Assembly (NCBI GenBank): GCA_963969365.1
Contig: OZ017765.1
Location: forward strand, 1-64,000
DNA length: 64,000 nucleotides
Source of the DNA: Asterochloris sp. CNOR1
Lineage: Eukaryota; Chlorophyta; Trebouxiophyceae; Trebouxiales; Trebouxiaceae
Direction of reading: 5' to 3'
Made by a program: the position numbers and the translations under genes. Under the pieces are notes generated by a model, which saw only the letters and a program-made list of their open reading frames with translations, was not told where the DNA came from and did not search any database. The first letter of the stretch is position 1; the number at the start of each line of letters is the position of its first letter. This document shows, piece after piece, positions 30,933 through 39,725 of this stretch.

Positions 30933-31514
30933 GTGTAACCATTCCTTGACCGAAGATAGGACGTAACTCGTACTGTCAAGCAAAGGTCTGGATAGGTCTT
31001 GCTTCGCACAAACAACATTTTAAATTGTTCAAAACCCTAAGATATGTTACTCTACTAATAATATTAAATCTTAGTTCGACTAGACCCTTAAAAAAAACTT
31101 TGTTTTACACTTAAAAACACAAGTAAAAAAAGTTATACCTTGTGAGCAAGGCGCAAAAAAAGGAAACGCAGTGCTGGACATGGTGTTTGCTTGGAATGCG
31201 TTGCTTGGTACGTGTACGGCCTGTCTACTACGTAACCACCTATCCAATGAGCAAACATATATCTACGAAATGCTTTCCTCCACGTCTACCTACGGTTTTC
31301 AGCAAGTGCAAACCATCAAGGCATAGAATTCACATTAAATTATAAACAACAGTTTTTAATAACTCAAAGTTTTTCAATTAAATCGTTATTTTGTGCAAAG
31401 CAATTCTAACAACCAGTTGAAATAACACTTGTTAAAGCACTTGTACGTTTCGCCCTTGTAGCCAAAAGCAACACGACGAGTTGCGTCCTATCTTCGATCA
31501 AGGAATGGTTACAC
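30933..31514. repeat. Segment bounded by 39-bp inverted R1-containing arms
   Basis: 30933-30971 and 31476-31514 are reverse complements at 37 of 39 positions, spacer 504 bases without a recognised gene. With 16 R1 copies in the window some opposed neighbours are expected, so this may be coincidental. Confidence 0.85.
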
Positions 31515-31616
31515 TTGCTTTGCACGACGCAACACTTGCTTTGCAACCACTTGTGGCCAAAGGCAACATAAGCTTTAGCTTGTAATTATCACTTATTATA
31601 ACAAACTTAGAAAGAA

Positions 31617-32006
31617 ATGGTAAATGACACTATTAGCGATCTGTTGACTCGCGTTCGAAATGCAAATCTAACAAAAAAGGAAACAGTATTTGTACCCTTT
31701 ACTCGCCTTAGTGAACAGATTTGTCAAATCCTCAAAACTGAAGGTTTCATTGAATCGTTTCAAGTAGACACTCAACAGCACATAAACTTACGGTTAAAAT
31801 ATAAAGGACGTGACTCAAAATCTTGTATTACAAATCTGCGTAGAATTAGTAAACCCGGGCTTAGAATCTACGCGAATCATAAAGATCTTCCAAAAGTTTT
31901 AGGTGGAATGGGTGTTGTAATCCTCTCTACATCTCAAGGCATTATGACTGATCGTGAAGCTCGTTTTCGTGGAGTTGGTGGGGAGATTTTGTGTTCTGTT
32001 TGGTAG
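31617..32006 (+). CDS. rps8: 30S ribosomal protein S8
   Basis: 129 residues, standard. S8 is a primary 16S rRNA binder in the central domain. The start [20 protein letters not shown] and the C-terminal block ([51 protein letters not shown]) are clear. It sits between rpl5 and infA, as in the spc operon minus rps14. Confidence 0.97.
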   Translation: MVNDTISDLLTRVRNANLTKKETVFVPFTRLSEQICQILKTEGFIESFQVDTQQHINLRLKYKGRDSKSCITNLRRISKPGLRIYANHKDLPKVLGGMGVVILSTSQGIMTDREARFRGVGGEILCSVW

Positions 32007-32181
32007 TACTAAAACATAAACACCGCTTTGCGTACCAAACAAGATGACAGGTAAGCTTGAAGTTAGAACCAAGCCTCCACACCTTTTTTTCTGTGGACTT
32101 AGTAGTGATCGGTGGTCCTCCACTACGTGGCAAGCAAGTCAAGGTATACATATTTGTTTTCCTCTTTAAATATAACAACCA

Positions 32182-32400
32182 ATGAATAAACCTGGACGGA
32201 TAGAAATACAAGGTGTTGTCACTCAATGCCTTTCAAATGGAAGATTTCGAGTTAAGCTAGTAAACAATTTTCAAGTTTTGGCCCATCTTTCAGGAAAGAT
32301 ACGTCGAAACCATATTAGAATCTTGTTGGGTGACACTGTAATAGTTGAATTAAGCGGTTATGATTTGACAAAAGGCCGAATTGTTTATAGGTTTAGATAA
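32182..32400 (+). CDS. infA: Translation initiation factor IF-1
   Basis: 72 residues, the exact family size. IF-1 is a single S1/OB domain that occupies the 30S A-site during initiation. Conserved blocks are [40 protein letters not shown] and [18 protein letters not shown]. infA has been lost from many plastids, so an intact copy is worth noting. Confidence 0.97.
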   Translation: MNKPGRIEIQGVVTQCLSNGRFRVKLVNNFQVLAHLSGKIRRNHIRILLGDTVIVELSGYDLTKGRIVYRFR

Positions 32401-33298
32401 ACCTAACCAATAAAGGTTGACAAGGGAAACACGTCTTGCTTTACCATTTTGGATTTTTTTAGAAAAGGTAGAGAGTTACTTGGTAAACCATGTTGTTGTG
32501 ACAAAACACACTTCAACTTGTATGCAAAGCGAACACGTCCTTTGGAGGCGCAGCAACACGTGCAAAGCAAGTCCAAGAAGAGATGTAACCGATTACTTTG
32601 CACCTGCATGAGCAAAGCAGGTTAGAAGTAAGAACGTGCGAAACAAAGACGTGTTGCACATAGGAATTTGGTTGAACATGTGAAATTGCATGCAAAGAAA
32701 CATGTGTTACTTGTACCCTTTCTTCAAGAGCAACACGAAAATCACCGTTAAACAAACTCGTGCTTGCTTTGCATACAATGAATTGTCATCTTTTGTTTTG
32801 ATATAGATGCATTTTGTTCAGTCAACACAACTTTCGTTATGCATGTTCTATACGCAGATTACCTACAAGTCGTAAATAGAACAATGCATAACGAAAAAGC
32901 TTGTTTGATTGCCTTTTTTGCCTTGGATTGCAAGCGTTGCTTGTTTTTATAGAATTAAGGCAAGACGCCTAGGTCTTGTTTCGCACAAGGAAAGATCACA
33001 AGAAATCGGTTGTCCGAACGAATTGTACCCTTTTCGTGCGTACCAGGCAAAGCAATACCTCTAAGTTTGCGCGTGTTTTGCTCTACTACTTTGTTTGGCA
33101 CGTATTGTAAAGCACGCGCTTTACACTCTGGGCATTTGACAATCTGGACAGTTGTTTGGTTGTAGAGAGGTTGATAAAAACAACTTGTTATAAGAAGAAC
33201 TGGGCATATGTTCTTGGTACGCCTGTACTTGGCTCCACCCATTTTATAAGAAAAAACAATTTCTAATCAGTAAATTTGTTCTATCAAGTTAAACCCCT
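32401..33298. other. infA-rpl36 spacer
   Basis: R3 words, a small CCTGC/GCAGG hairpin near 32612 and the stronger stem-loop at 32832-32896. No gene. Confidence 0.5.
32832..32896. repeat. About 20-bp stem-loop with one bulge
   Basis: TTTCGTTATGCATGTTCTAT (32832-32851) pairs with 32876-32896 with a single extra base, loop 24 bases. It is not made of the R-words, so it may be an independent RNA processing structure between infA and rpl36. Confidence 0.8.
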
Positions 33299-33412
33299 AT
33301 GAAAGTAAGAGCTTCAGTAAAAAAAATGTGCGTTAATTGTCGTTTAATACGAAGAAAACGAAAAATTATGATTATCTGTTCAAATCCTAAACATAAACAA
33401 CGCCAAGGGTAA
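33299..33412 (+). CDS. rpl36: 50S ribosomal protein L36
   Basis: 37 residues, typical. [20 protein letters not shown] is followed by [17 protein letters not shown]. The zinc-ribbon ligands are present: Cys-x2-Cys (CVNC), the later Cys in IICSN and His in PKHKQ. L36 binds 23S rRNA. It lies between infA and rps11 as in bacteria. Confidence 0.97.
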   Translation: MKVRASVKKMCVNCRLIRRKRKIMIICSNPKHKQRQG

Positions 33413-33973
33413 TTTAAGATAACCTAACCTTGTGTTTCAATTGGTAAGAGTTATTAACAACCTTTAAAGCGCATGTTTTGTACCTGTTTGCTTTTTGTGC
33501 GAAGCAAGAGAGGTTTTATTCTTACCCTATTGCACCTTCTTTGTGGCTCTGTTGAGCGACTATGTTTCGCGGACAGAGTTAGTGCCGACCAAGCCCAGCA
33601 GACGTTGTAGCCAAACGCTTGTGCCTGATGCCCATGCAATCGGTTTTGTACCCTTTGCGTGCGTGCCACAAAATTTGTTTTCGCTAAGGTTTTGGTAAAT
33701 CCAGCCATACGTTCGAAGCTCTTGCTGGGCAAACACTCATTTGTGTAACTTTGGGTTACAAAACGTGTTACATGTTTTTATATTTCGCGTGTGCAATCTG
33801 TCACTTAGTAAGACCCAAAGTAGATTTAATCTGTAGGAAAAAAGTTGGTGTAAAGCAAAACATACAACCTTGTGCTTGCAAAGCACACAGTTGGTAAGAT
33901 GCGTTTGAAACCACGCAACCCTTTAATTAAAACACCTGTAGTTTTGAATCAAATACTAAAAAACCACAACAAA
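33413..33973. other. rpl36-rps11 spacer
   Basis: R3-type words only; GTGCTTGCAAAGCACAC near 33872 is a palindrome. Bacterial rpsM (S13) lies here but was not found. Confidence 0.5.
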
Positions 33974-34366
33974 ATGGCAAAAGTAACAAAAAAACCTTCA
34001 GTTCAAAGAATTACTCAAAAAGGTTCAAAAGGAATCATTCATATTCAAACAACTTTTAATAACACCATCATAACGGTTACAAATTTAAACGGGCAAGTAA
34101 TCTCTTGGTCATCGTCAGGTGCATGTGGTTTTAAAGGAGCTCGAAAAAAATCACCTTTTGCAGCAAAAACAGCTGCTGAAACGGCAGCAAAACAAAGTTT
34201 AGATCGAGGAATAAAACAGGTTAAAGTGATGGTAAAAGGGCCCGGTCAAGGACGAGAAACAGCAATTCGTGCCCTTCAAGAGGCAGGCATTCAGGTAACT
34301 TTAATCCGAGACGTGACCTCTATCCCACATAATGGCTGCCGCCCGGCGAAAAGAAGACGGATTTAA
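33974..34366 (+). CDS. rps11: 30S ribosomal protein S11
   Basis: 130 residues from the ATG at 33974. S11 lies on the platform near the Shine-Dalgarno helix. Conserved blocks are [60 protein letters not shown] and the C-terminal [14 protein letters not shown]. The in-frame 34 residues upstream have no family similarity. Confidence 0.97.
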   Translation: MAKVTKKPSVQRITQKGSKGIIHIQTTFNNTIITVTNLNGQVISWSSSGACGFKGARKKSPFAAKTAAETAAKQSLDRGIKQVKVMVKGPGQGRETAIRALQEAGIQVTLIRDVTSIPHNGCRPAKRRRI

Positions 34367-34740
34367 TTCTCAAGTATGTTGTTTGTCCGAAAGAATTGCT
34401 TTGTACGCAAAACCTTTTCTGGACGAGCTTGTGTTCCTTGGCTACATAAAGTAAAACAAGTGCCAAGAAAAACTACAAATCAAGCACCTACCTTAGTGTT
34501 GGTTGAGCCAATTGCCCTATCTAACTGTAAGCGAAGAAGACACAAAAAAAACGTGTTGTGCTCGTACTGCTTCAGCTTGTGCAAAGCAAAGGCTACTCGT
34601 GCTGGACCGGAGGTAGCAATTGGCTCAAGTAATATCTTTACGCGTTTCTTCGGGCACAAAGCAAAAAACGTAGACCTATTGTACAAGCACAAAGTGTTGT
34701 TTCGCAAAAAGGTAAATTTGTAAGATTGAATGAATGAGAA
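34367..34740. other. rps11-rpoA spacer
   Basis: A 12-bp inverted repeat, TGAGCCAATTGC (34504-34515) with GCAATTGGCTCA (34616-34627), plus an R3 word. No gene. Confidence 0.5.
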
Positions 34741-36270
34741 ATGAAACACCGTTTACTTTCGTGTATAGAATCTAGAATAGAAAACAATCGTACCATTTAC
34801 GGCAGATTTCAATTAGGCCCTTTTCAAGAGGGCGAGGGGGTTACAGTAGCTAACAGTTTACGGCGAAGTTTGTTATCAGAGATAACAGGATTAGCGATTA
34901 CTGCAGTTAAGATTAAGGGTGTAACACATGAATACTCTACTTTGGTTGGAGTTCGCGAAACAGTTTTCAACATTCTTTTGAACTTGAAAGAAATAGTCTT
35001 GACTAGCGAGTTTAAGGTACAAGAGCCTCAAATAGGATATTTACACGTTCAAGGGCCCGGGGTTATAAAAGCAAAAGATTTACGGTTACCGAGTTGTATT
35101 CAATGTGTTGACCCAGAACAGCACATAGCAACCGTTGTTTGCAACGGTGTGATACGAATGAAAGTAATGATCTGCAAAGGGAAACGTTATCTTTCTCAAG
35201 CACCTTCGGGAGGGCATACCTCTATTAGAAACCTAATGGACAATGTGGAACGCGAAGCTACTTACATCTCTCCAGAACAAACTTATCCCGCATACTTTCG
35301 GTCTTTTACTAAAGCCAATCGTTGTACTGTTTCTTCTTCTAGTTCTTCGACAGCAAAGCAAACGACAAGTGAAGTACAGCGAGCAAAATCAACATTGAAC
35401 GGTAGTCAACCCAAATTGTTACCTAGGTATGCGAGAGAGTCCGCCTTTCTTGACACCACCTGGGTCGAGGGGCCACGTAAATCGCGTACTTTTCGATCCA
35501 AGGTAGGGCAATCTAGAACAATCAATCAGAATTTAAAAGAGTTCGCAACGGTTTTGCCGATCCATGCAGTTTTTATGCCTGTAAACAAAGTTAATTTTTT
35601 AATTGAAAATGATGAAGGTTTTAGTTGCTCGTCTTCGAGCGAATCTCGACAAGGGAAACAGTCACTCGATTTAATAATCTTAGAGATTTGGACTAACGGA
35701 AGTATTCATCCAAGGCAAGCCATTTACAAAGCAGCAAAAACGTTAATAGAATTAGTGTCACCTTTTCAAAGCCCTAAATCCTTGAAACCTCTTCTTATAC
35801 CAGCCAAAACAACTTGTTTCCCCCTGGTTGGGTTCCTAGGTGGCATTCACAAGAATCAAAAACAATTGATGTCAAGTAAGATTGCTTCTGAGAAAAGATT
35901 ATCTCTTGATATTGGTAATTTGGATCTACATGTGTGCTCTTATACTGTTTTAAAGAAAAACAAGATCGAAACATTAAATGATCTTTTAAAATGTTCAAGT
36001 TTAAACTTGTTAAGGTTGCAGGGTTTTACTGTTGAATATTTGATCCAACTAAAGAATAGCTTAAATACTTTAGGGTTGAAGCTTCAACCAAACCTTATTG
36101 ATACTCTTGATTTACCTGCGTCTCTTGTTTCTACCTTAAAAAGTAACAAAATTGAAACATTAGATGATCTTTCAAAATACTCCGATCAAGAATTATTAAT
36201 GCAGTATGGTTTTACTGAACAGGACGTTATGAAATTACGCATTACTACCAAGGCTTACAACACCACTTAA
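34741..36270 (+). CDS. rpoA: RNA polymerase alpha subunit with duplicated C-terminal domain
   Basis: 509 residues; plastid alpha is usually about 330-340. It dimerises and nucleates the plastid-encoded polymerase. N-terminal domain: FQLGPFQEGEGVTVANSLRR (about 24-43) and SLLSEITGLAITAVKIKGV are the assembly motifs. The N-terminal domain resumes at PIHAVFMPVNKVNFLIEN and ILEIWTNGSIHPRQAIYKAA. Between them, ~185-275, is a Ser-rich insertion. The C-terminus has two helix-hairpin-helix units in tandem: ~389-446 (LDLHVCSYTVLKKNKIETLN, DLLKCSSLNLLRLQGF) and ~447-509 (LDLPASLVSTLKSNKIETLD, DLSKYSDQELLMQYGF). The two share NKIETL-DDL and similar DNA, so one alpha-CTD appears duplicated. Confidence 0.96.
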   Translation: MKHRLLSCIESRIENNRTIYGRFQLGPFQEGEGVTVANSLRRSLLSEITGLAITAVKIKGVTHEYSTLVGVRETVFNILLNLKEIVLTSEFKVQEPQIGYLHVQGPGVIKAKDLRLPSCIQCVDPEQHIATVVCNGVIRMKVMICKGKRYLSQAPSGGHTSIRNLMDNVEREATYISPEQTYPAYFRSFTKANRCTVSSSSSSTAKQTTSEVQRAKSTLNGSQPKLLPRYARESAFLDTTWVEGPRKSRTFRSKVGQSRTINQNLKEFATVLPIHAVFMPVNKVNFLIENDEGFSCSSSSESRQGKQSLDLIILEIWTNGSIHPRQAIYKAAKTLIELVSPFQSPKSLKPLLIPAKTTCFPLVGFLGGIHKNQKQLMSSKIASEKRLSLDIGNLDLHVCSYTVLKKNKIETLNDLLKCSSLNLLRLQGFTVEYLIQLKNSLNTLGLKLQPNLIDTLDLPASLVSTLKSNKIETLDDLSKYSDQELLMQYGFTEQDVMKLRITTKAYNTT

Positions 36271-37112
36271 AGTAACAAGACGTGCTTCTAGTGGTACGTC
36301 TTGCTTCACACGAATCGTACCCCAAGGCAATACAAGCAAAAAGTGTTGTTACAGGTTTTGGTTGTGTTGTTCTTTTGCTTGGCGATACAATCATTTGCCA
36401 GAGACAAGACTTGTAGCCAAAGGCAACACGTGTTGTGAGTGTAACCAATTGCTTTGCACGAGGTAGAAAAAAGAGATTTTTTAATTTAGAATTGTTGTTA
36501 TAAATCTGTTTACATTAACAATCACAACAAAGGTAGAAAACAAAAACTCTTCCGTGACAAGCAAGTGTACCCTTTGGCTAGAAGTGGTTGCAAAACAAGC
36601 GGTCTATGAGCTTCTTGTGCAAAGCAATTCCTTGAACGCAGGTAAGACGTAAACACACGTCAAGCAAGAGGTGGAGGAAGAGATGTTGTCACATGGAGGG
36701 GGGGGTCGGCCTATTCTCTCTTCCCAAGACTTTCTTATTCTCTTCGTATGTCCAGTATTCGATAAATGTTTGGCACAGTCCCCTTGTTCAAAGCGCCAAC
36801 CTTATTCGCTTTGTTATGTGCCATGCAAAGCAAAACCTTTTTCTTTGATTGCAAAGCGTTGATTTTTTTCTGGTACAAACCATTGCCAGAATATTCTTAT
36901 CCTGCTTGTGTTGTGTCCTACGTGTTCGCTTTGGCTACCAGTTTAAAAAGGGTACAAACAAAAGAACGGTTGCAACTAAAGCAAGACTTGGTAAGCACGT
37001 GTTGACACCCTACCTATCGTGGTTGGTGACCTTGTGCTGCCCACGGTTCAGCAAGACTTTTGTTTCGCATCTAGTACGTAAAAAAAATTTTTGTTTTAAG
37101 GAGGATTTTATT
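36271..37112. other. rpoA-rps9 spacer
   Basis: R2 near 36413-36430 and R3 words; a run of eight G at 36698-36705. The last 15 bases are the rps9 ribosome-binding site. rpl13, which precedes rps9 in bacteria, was not found. Confidence 0.5.
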
Positions 37113-37115
37113 TTG
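37098..37115 (+). promoter_or_regulatory. Shine-Dalgarno AAGGAGG deciding a UUG start for rps9
   Basis: AAGGAGG (37098-37104) is followed after 8 bases by TTG GTT AAA GAT (37113 on). No in-frame ATG lies between the preceding non-conserved sequence and the S9 core. Confidence 0.7.
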
Positions 37116-37511
37116 GTTAAAGATTTACCAATTTTAGCAACAGGACGTAGAAAATCAGCTACAGCTCAAGTAAAACTTTTAAAAGGAGATGGTAATTTTA
37201 CCATTAACGGAAAAACCGGGGTTCAGTATTTCCAAGAAAAAGGTTCTTCGAATTTACTCATAGAATCACCCTTTAATTTGGTAGGAGCACAAAAAAGTTA
37301 TGATTTAATTATTAAGGTTGAAGGGGGAGGACTCCAAGGACAGGCACAAGCTATAAAATTAGGTGTTTCACGAGCTCTTTGTGAGGTTGAAGAGTCTTAT
37401 AGAGGGACACTAAAAAGCAAAGGGTTTCTTACAAGAGATTCGCGTTCAGTGGAAAGGAAAAAATATGGGCTGAAGAAAGCGAGAAAAGCTTCTCAGTTCT
37501 CTAAACGTTAA
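37113..37511 (+). CDS. rps9: 30S ribosomal protein S9
   Basis: 132 residues from a proposed TTG start. S9 reaches the P-site tRNA through its C-terminal tail. Conserved features are [20 protein letters not shown] near the start, the central [40 protein letters not shown], and the terminal QFSKR tail ending in Lys-Arg. The frame is open for 88 codons upstream, but that part translates repeat DNA and has no family similarity. A perfect Shine-Dalgarno site sits at normal spacing. ATT at 37110 is an alternative non-AUG start. Confidence 0.93.
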   Translation: MVKDLPILATGRRKSATAQVKLLKGDGNFTINGKTGVQYFQEKGSSNLLIESPFNLVGAQKSYDLIIKVEGGGLQGQAQAIKLGVSRALCEVEESYRGTLKSKGFLTRDSRSVERKKYGLKKARKASQFSKR

Positions 37512-38094
37512 TCTCTTACGTAAAGTTTCGCACTATGTTTCACGAGTAAAACCCTTGCTGAAAAGTAAGTTGCAAAAGCCGAGGTGGACCTACGAGCGCA
37601 GCACGTCTTTTTTGTGTTCTCTTCGGCTACAAGTAGGTAGGACAACCAAAACGCGTTGTTTGTCGAATGAATTGCTTCGCATATGTTGTAATTCAATTGC
37701 TAGAGATTAGGTGGTGCTTGACACGAATGGTTACACGTCTTTTTTTACCAGCAAGCACAACAAAAGCAAACCTCACGGTAAGGCAGCGTTTGCTTGCAAG
37801 GTGTGTTGCTTTGTGTTTCTTAGGTGGCACTACCTAACGTCTACGAGTTACGTCCTATCTTCGATCAAGGAATGGTTACACGTGGTTCTGAGCGGTAGGT
37901 AGGGCAAGCAAAAAAAAAATTACGTCCTACTTACGATTCAGAATCGGTTATAATCTCGTGCTTCATAGGTATTGCAAAGCACAAGTTTTGCATCTATAAT
38001 CACTTGGTGTTGCTTTCTTCGGCGCAAGTTAAATCATGTCCAAAGGATGTACCAGAGTTTGGTATTTCAAATTTTGTTTTATAAAGGAGTATTT
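37512..38094. other. rps9-rpl12 spacer
   Basis: R1 at 37852-37871 in its long context (TACGAGTTAC...AATGGTTACACG), R2 near 37615. AAGGAG (38083-38088) precedes rpl12. No gene. Confidence 0.5.
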
Positions 38095-38487
38095 ATGTCT
38101 ACAACAACAAACGAAATCATTGACAAATTAAAAACTATCACTTTGTTAGAAGCTGCGGAATTAGTTTCACAAATAGAAGAAACTTTTGGGGTAGATGTTA
38201 GCGCTGCTGCAGGAGGTTTTGCAGCTGCCTCGCCCGAAGGGGGCGCAGCTGCAACAGAAGCAGCCGAAGAGAAAACTACTTTTGATGTTGTTTTAGAAGA
38301 TCTTGCCAGTGACAAGCGTGTTGCTGTTCTTAAAGCTGTTAGAAACTTAACTTCATTAGGTTTAAAAGAAGCAAAAGATTTTACGAACTCATTGCCAAAA
38401 GCAGTAAAAGAAGGAGTTTCTAAAGAAGAGGCAGAAAAAACAAAGCAAGAGTTAGAAAAGGCTGGGGGTGTAGTAAAAATTAATTAG
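38095..38487 (+). CDS. rpl12: 50S ribosomal protein L7/L12
   Basis: 130 residues from the ATG at 38095, with AAGGAG 6 bases upstream. L12 forms the stalk that recruits EF-Tu and EF-G. It has the N-terminal dimerisation helices ([20 protein letters not shown]), an Ala/Gly-rich hinge (about 45-65) and the C-terminal domain ([47 protein letters not shown]). The upstream in-frame residues are excluded. rpl12 is plastid-encoded in some algae only. Confidence 0.97.
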   Translation: MSTTTNEIIDKLKTITLLEAAELVSQIEETFGVDVSAAAGGFAAASPEGGAAATEAAEEKTTFDVVLEDLASDKRVAVLKAVRNLTSLGLKEAKDFTNSLPKAVKEGVSKEEAEKTKQELEKAGGVVKIN

Positions 38488-38840
38488 TTTGTGGATCTTG
38501 TATTACGTTCTACGTGTTGCTATGTGCTGCTACGTGATGGTGAAGCAATGGTAATAAATACGTCTACATCTTGCTTTAGCAGAAGCAAGCAAAACACATC
38601 CGATTGCTTTGCACATCGTCCAGGCGCAAAGCATTAACTTTGTTTCACCTTTGGTTTTGCTTGCTTCTGATTTACGGTCTACTTGTTTGCGTGCTTTGCA
38701 AGCACGAAAAGGGTGCAAAAAGGATTACTTAGAATTCAATATTTTGTTAGCTATTGCTTCTAACGTGCACCTCATAGACCTAATTGCGTTTTAGGTAAAA
38801 CAAAGTTTAAGCGGTTATTTATTAAAAAGGGATTTATATT
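38488..38840. other. rpl12-rps2 spacer
   Basis: R3 palindrome GTGCTTTGCAAGCACG near 38692. AAAAAGGGA (38824-38832) may serve as the rps2 ribosome-binding site. Confidence 0.5.
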
Positions 38841-39725
38841 GTGATTAAAAGTATTGATGAAATGGCCCAAGTGGGGATGCATTTGGGGCATCAAGCTCGA
38901 AAATGGAACCCGAAAATGGCTCCGTATATTTACACACAACGAAATGGGATTCATATTATAGATTTAATTCAAACATACTCTCATTTGAAAGAGGTTTCCC
39001 AGTTTCTAACTAAATCTGCAAGTGAAGGGAAAACTTTCTTGTTTGTGGGAACAAAGAAACAAGCAACAAGATTAATAGCAAAAACTGCGTTGCAATGTGA
39101 TTCATTTTTTGTTAATCAAAGATGGCTTGGTGGAATGCTTACAAACTGGAAAACCATTAAAACCTCTATAACTCATTTAGGTCTCTTAGAGTGGAAGCAA
39201 AAAACAGGTGAGTTTGAAAAACTGCCAAAAAAAGAAGCTGCAAATCGTAAGAAAGAGATTGAGAAATTAAGAAAATATCTAGGCGGTTTAAAGGCAATGT
39301 ATTCTCGCCCTGATATAGTAATAATTGTGGGACAACCTGAAGAAATGAATGCTGTCCGTGAATGTCAAAAACTGGGAATACCAACTGTTACCATTCTGGA
39401 TACAGATTGTGACCCTAGTTTAGCTGACCTTTTTGTTCCGGCAAACGATGATTCAATAGCCTCTTTACGGTTGATTTTAAATCAATTCTTACACGACATT
39501 CAAACAGGTCAAAAAAAGTTTCGAGGAGTTGATGCAAAGCAACACGTTGAACGAAAACCTTTAATAGGCAAAACCGTTCAAGATGTTAACCCTTACCCCG
39601 TTAAGAAATTAAACCCAAAACCTCGCGTAAAACCAAGTTCCACCGTGCAAAGCAAGACCTCGATCCCTAACAATGACCTTGTAGAGTTACAACCAAAACC
39701 TCGTTTACCTGAACCCAATGTGTAA
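38841..39725 (+). CDS. rps2: 30S ribosomal protein S2, GTG start
   Basis: 294 residues; plastid S2 is often about 230. S2 bridges head and body of the 30S subunit. The GTG at 38841 aligns with the family start ([20 protein letters not shown]); the next ATG would remove seven residues. Conserved blocks include [60 protein letters not shown] and [20 protein letters not shown]. About 65 residues after [14 protein letters not shown] are an extra Pro/Lys-rich tail whose DNA includes R3 (ATGCAAAGCAACACG, GTGCAAAGCAAGAC). It ends the plus-strand cluster. Confidence 0.96.
   Translation: MIKSIDEMAQVGMHLGHQARKWNPKMAPYIYTQRNGIHIIDLIQTYSHLKEVSQFLTKSASEGKTFLFVGTKKQATRLIAKTALQCDSFFVNQRWLGGMLTNWKTIKTSITHLGLLEWKQKTGEFEKLPKKEAANRKKEIEKLRKYLGGLKAMYSRPDIVIIVGQPEEMNAVRECQKLGIPTVTILDTDCDPSLADLFVPANDDSIASLRLILNQFLHDIQTGQKKFRGVDAKQHVERKPLIGKTVQDVNPYPVKKLNPKPRVKPSSTVQSKTSIPNNDLVELQPKPRLPEPNV

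Larger units (their letters stand above)
30210..31616. other. 1.4-kb rpl5-rps8 spacer
   Basis: Contains the 19-bp x 4 tandem (30733-30808) and two opposed R1 copies (30943-30962 minus, 31485-31504 plus) within 39-bp arms. No gene; rps14 lies elsewhere. Confidence 0.55.

Noticed and set aside
36849-37112. 88-residue N-terminal extension of S9
   Set aside because: It translates repeat-containing spacer with no similarity to S9, and the Shine-Dalgarno site lies after it.
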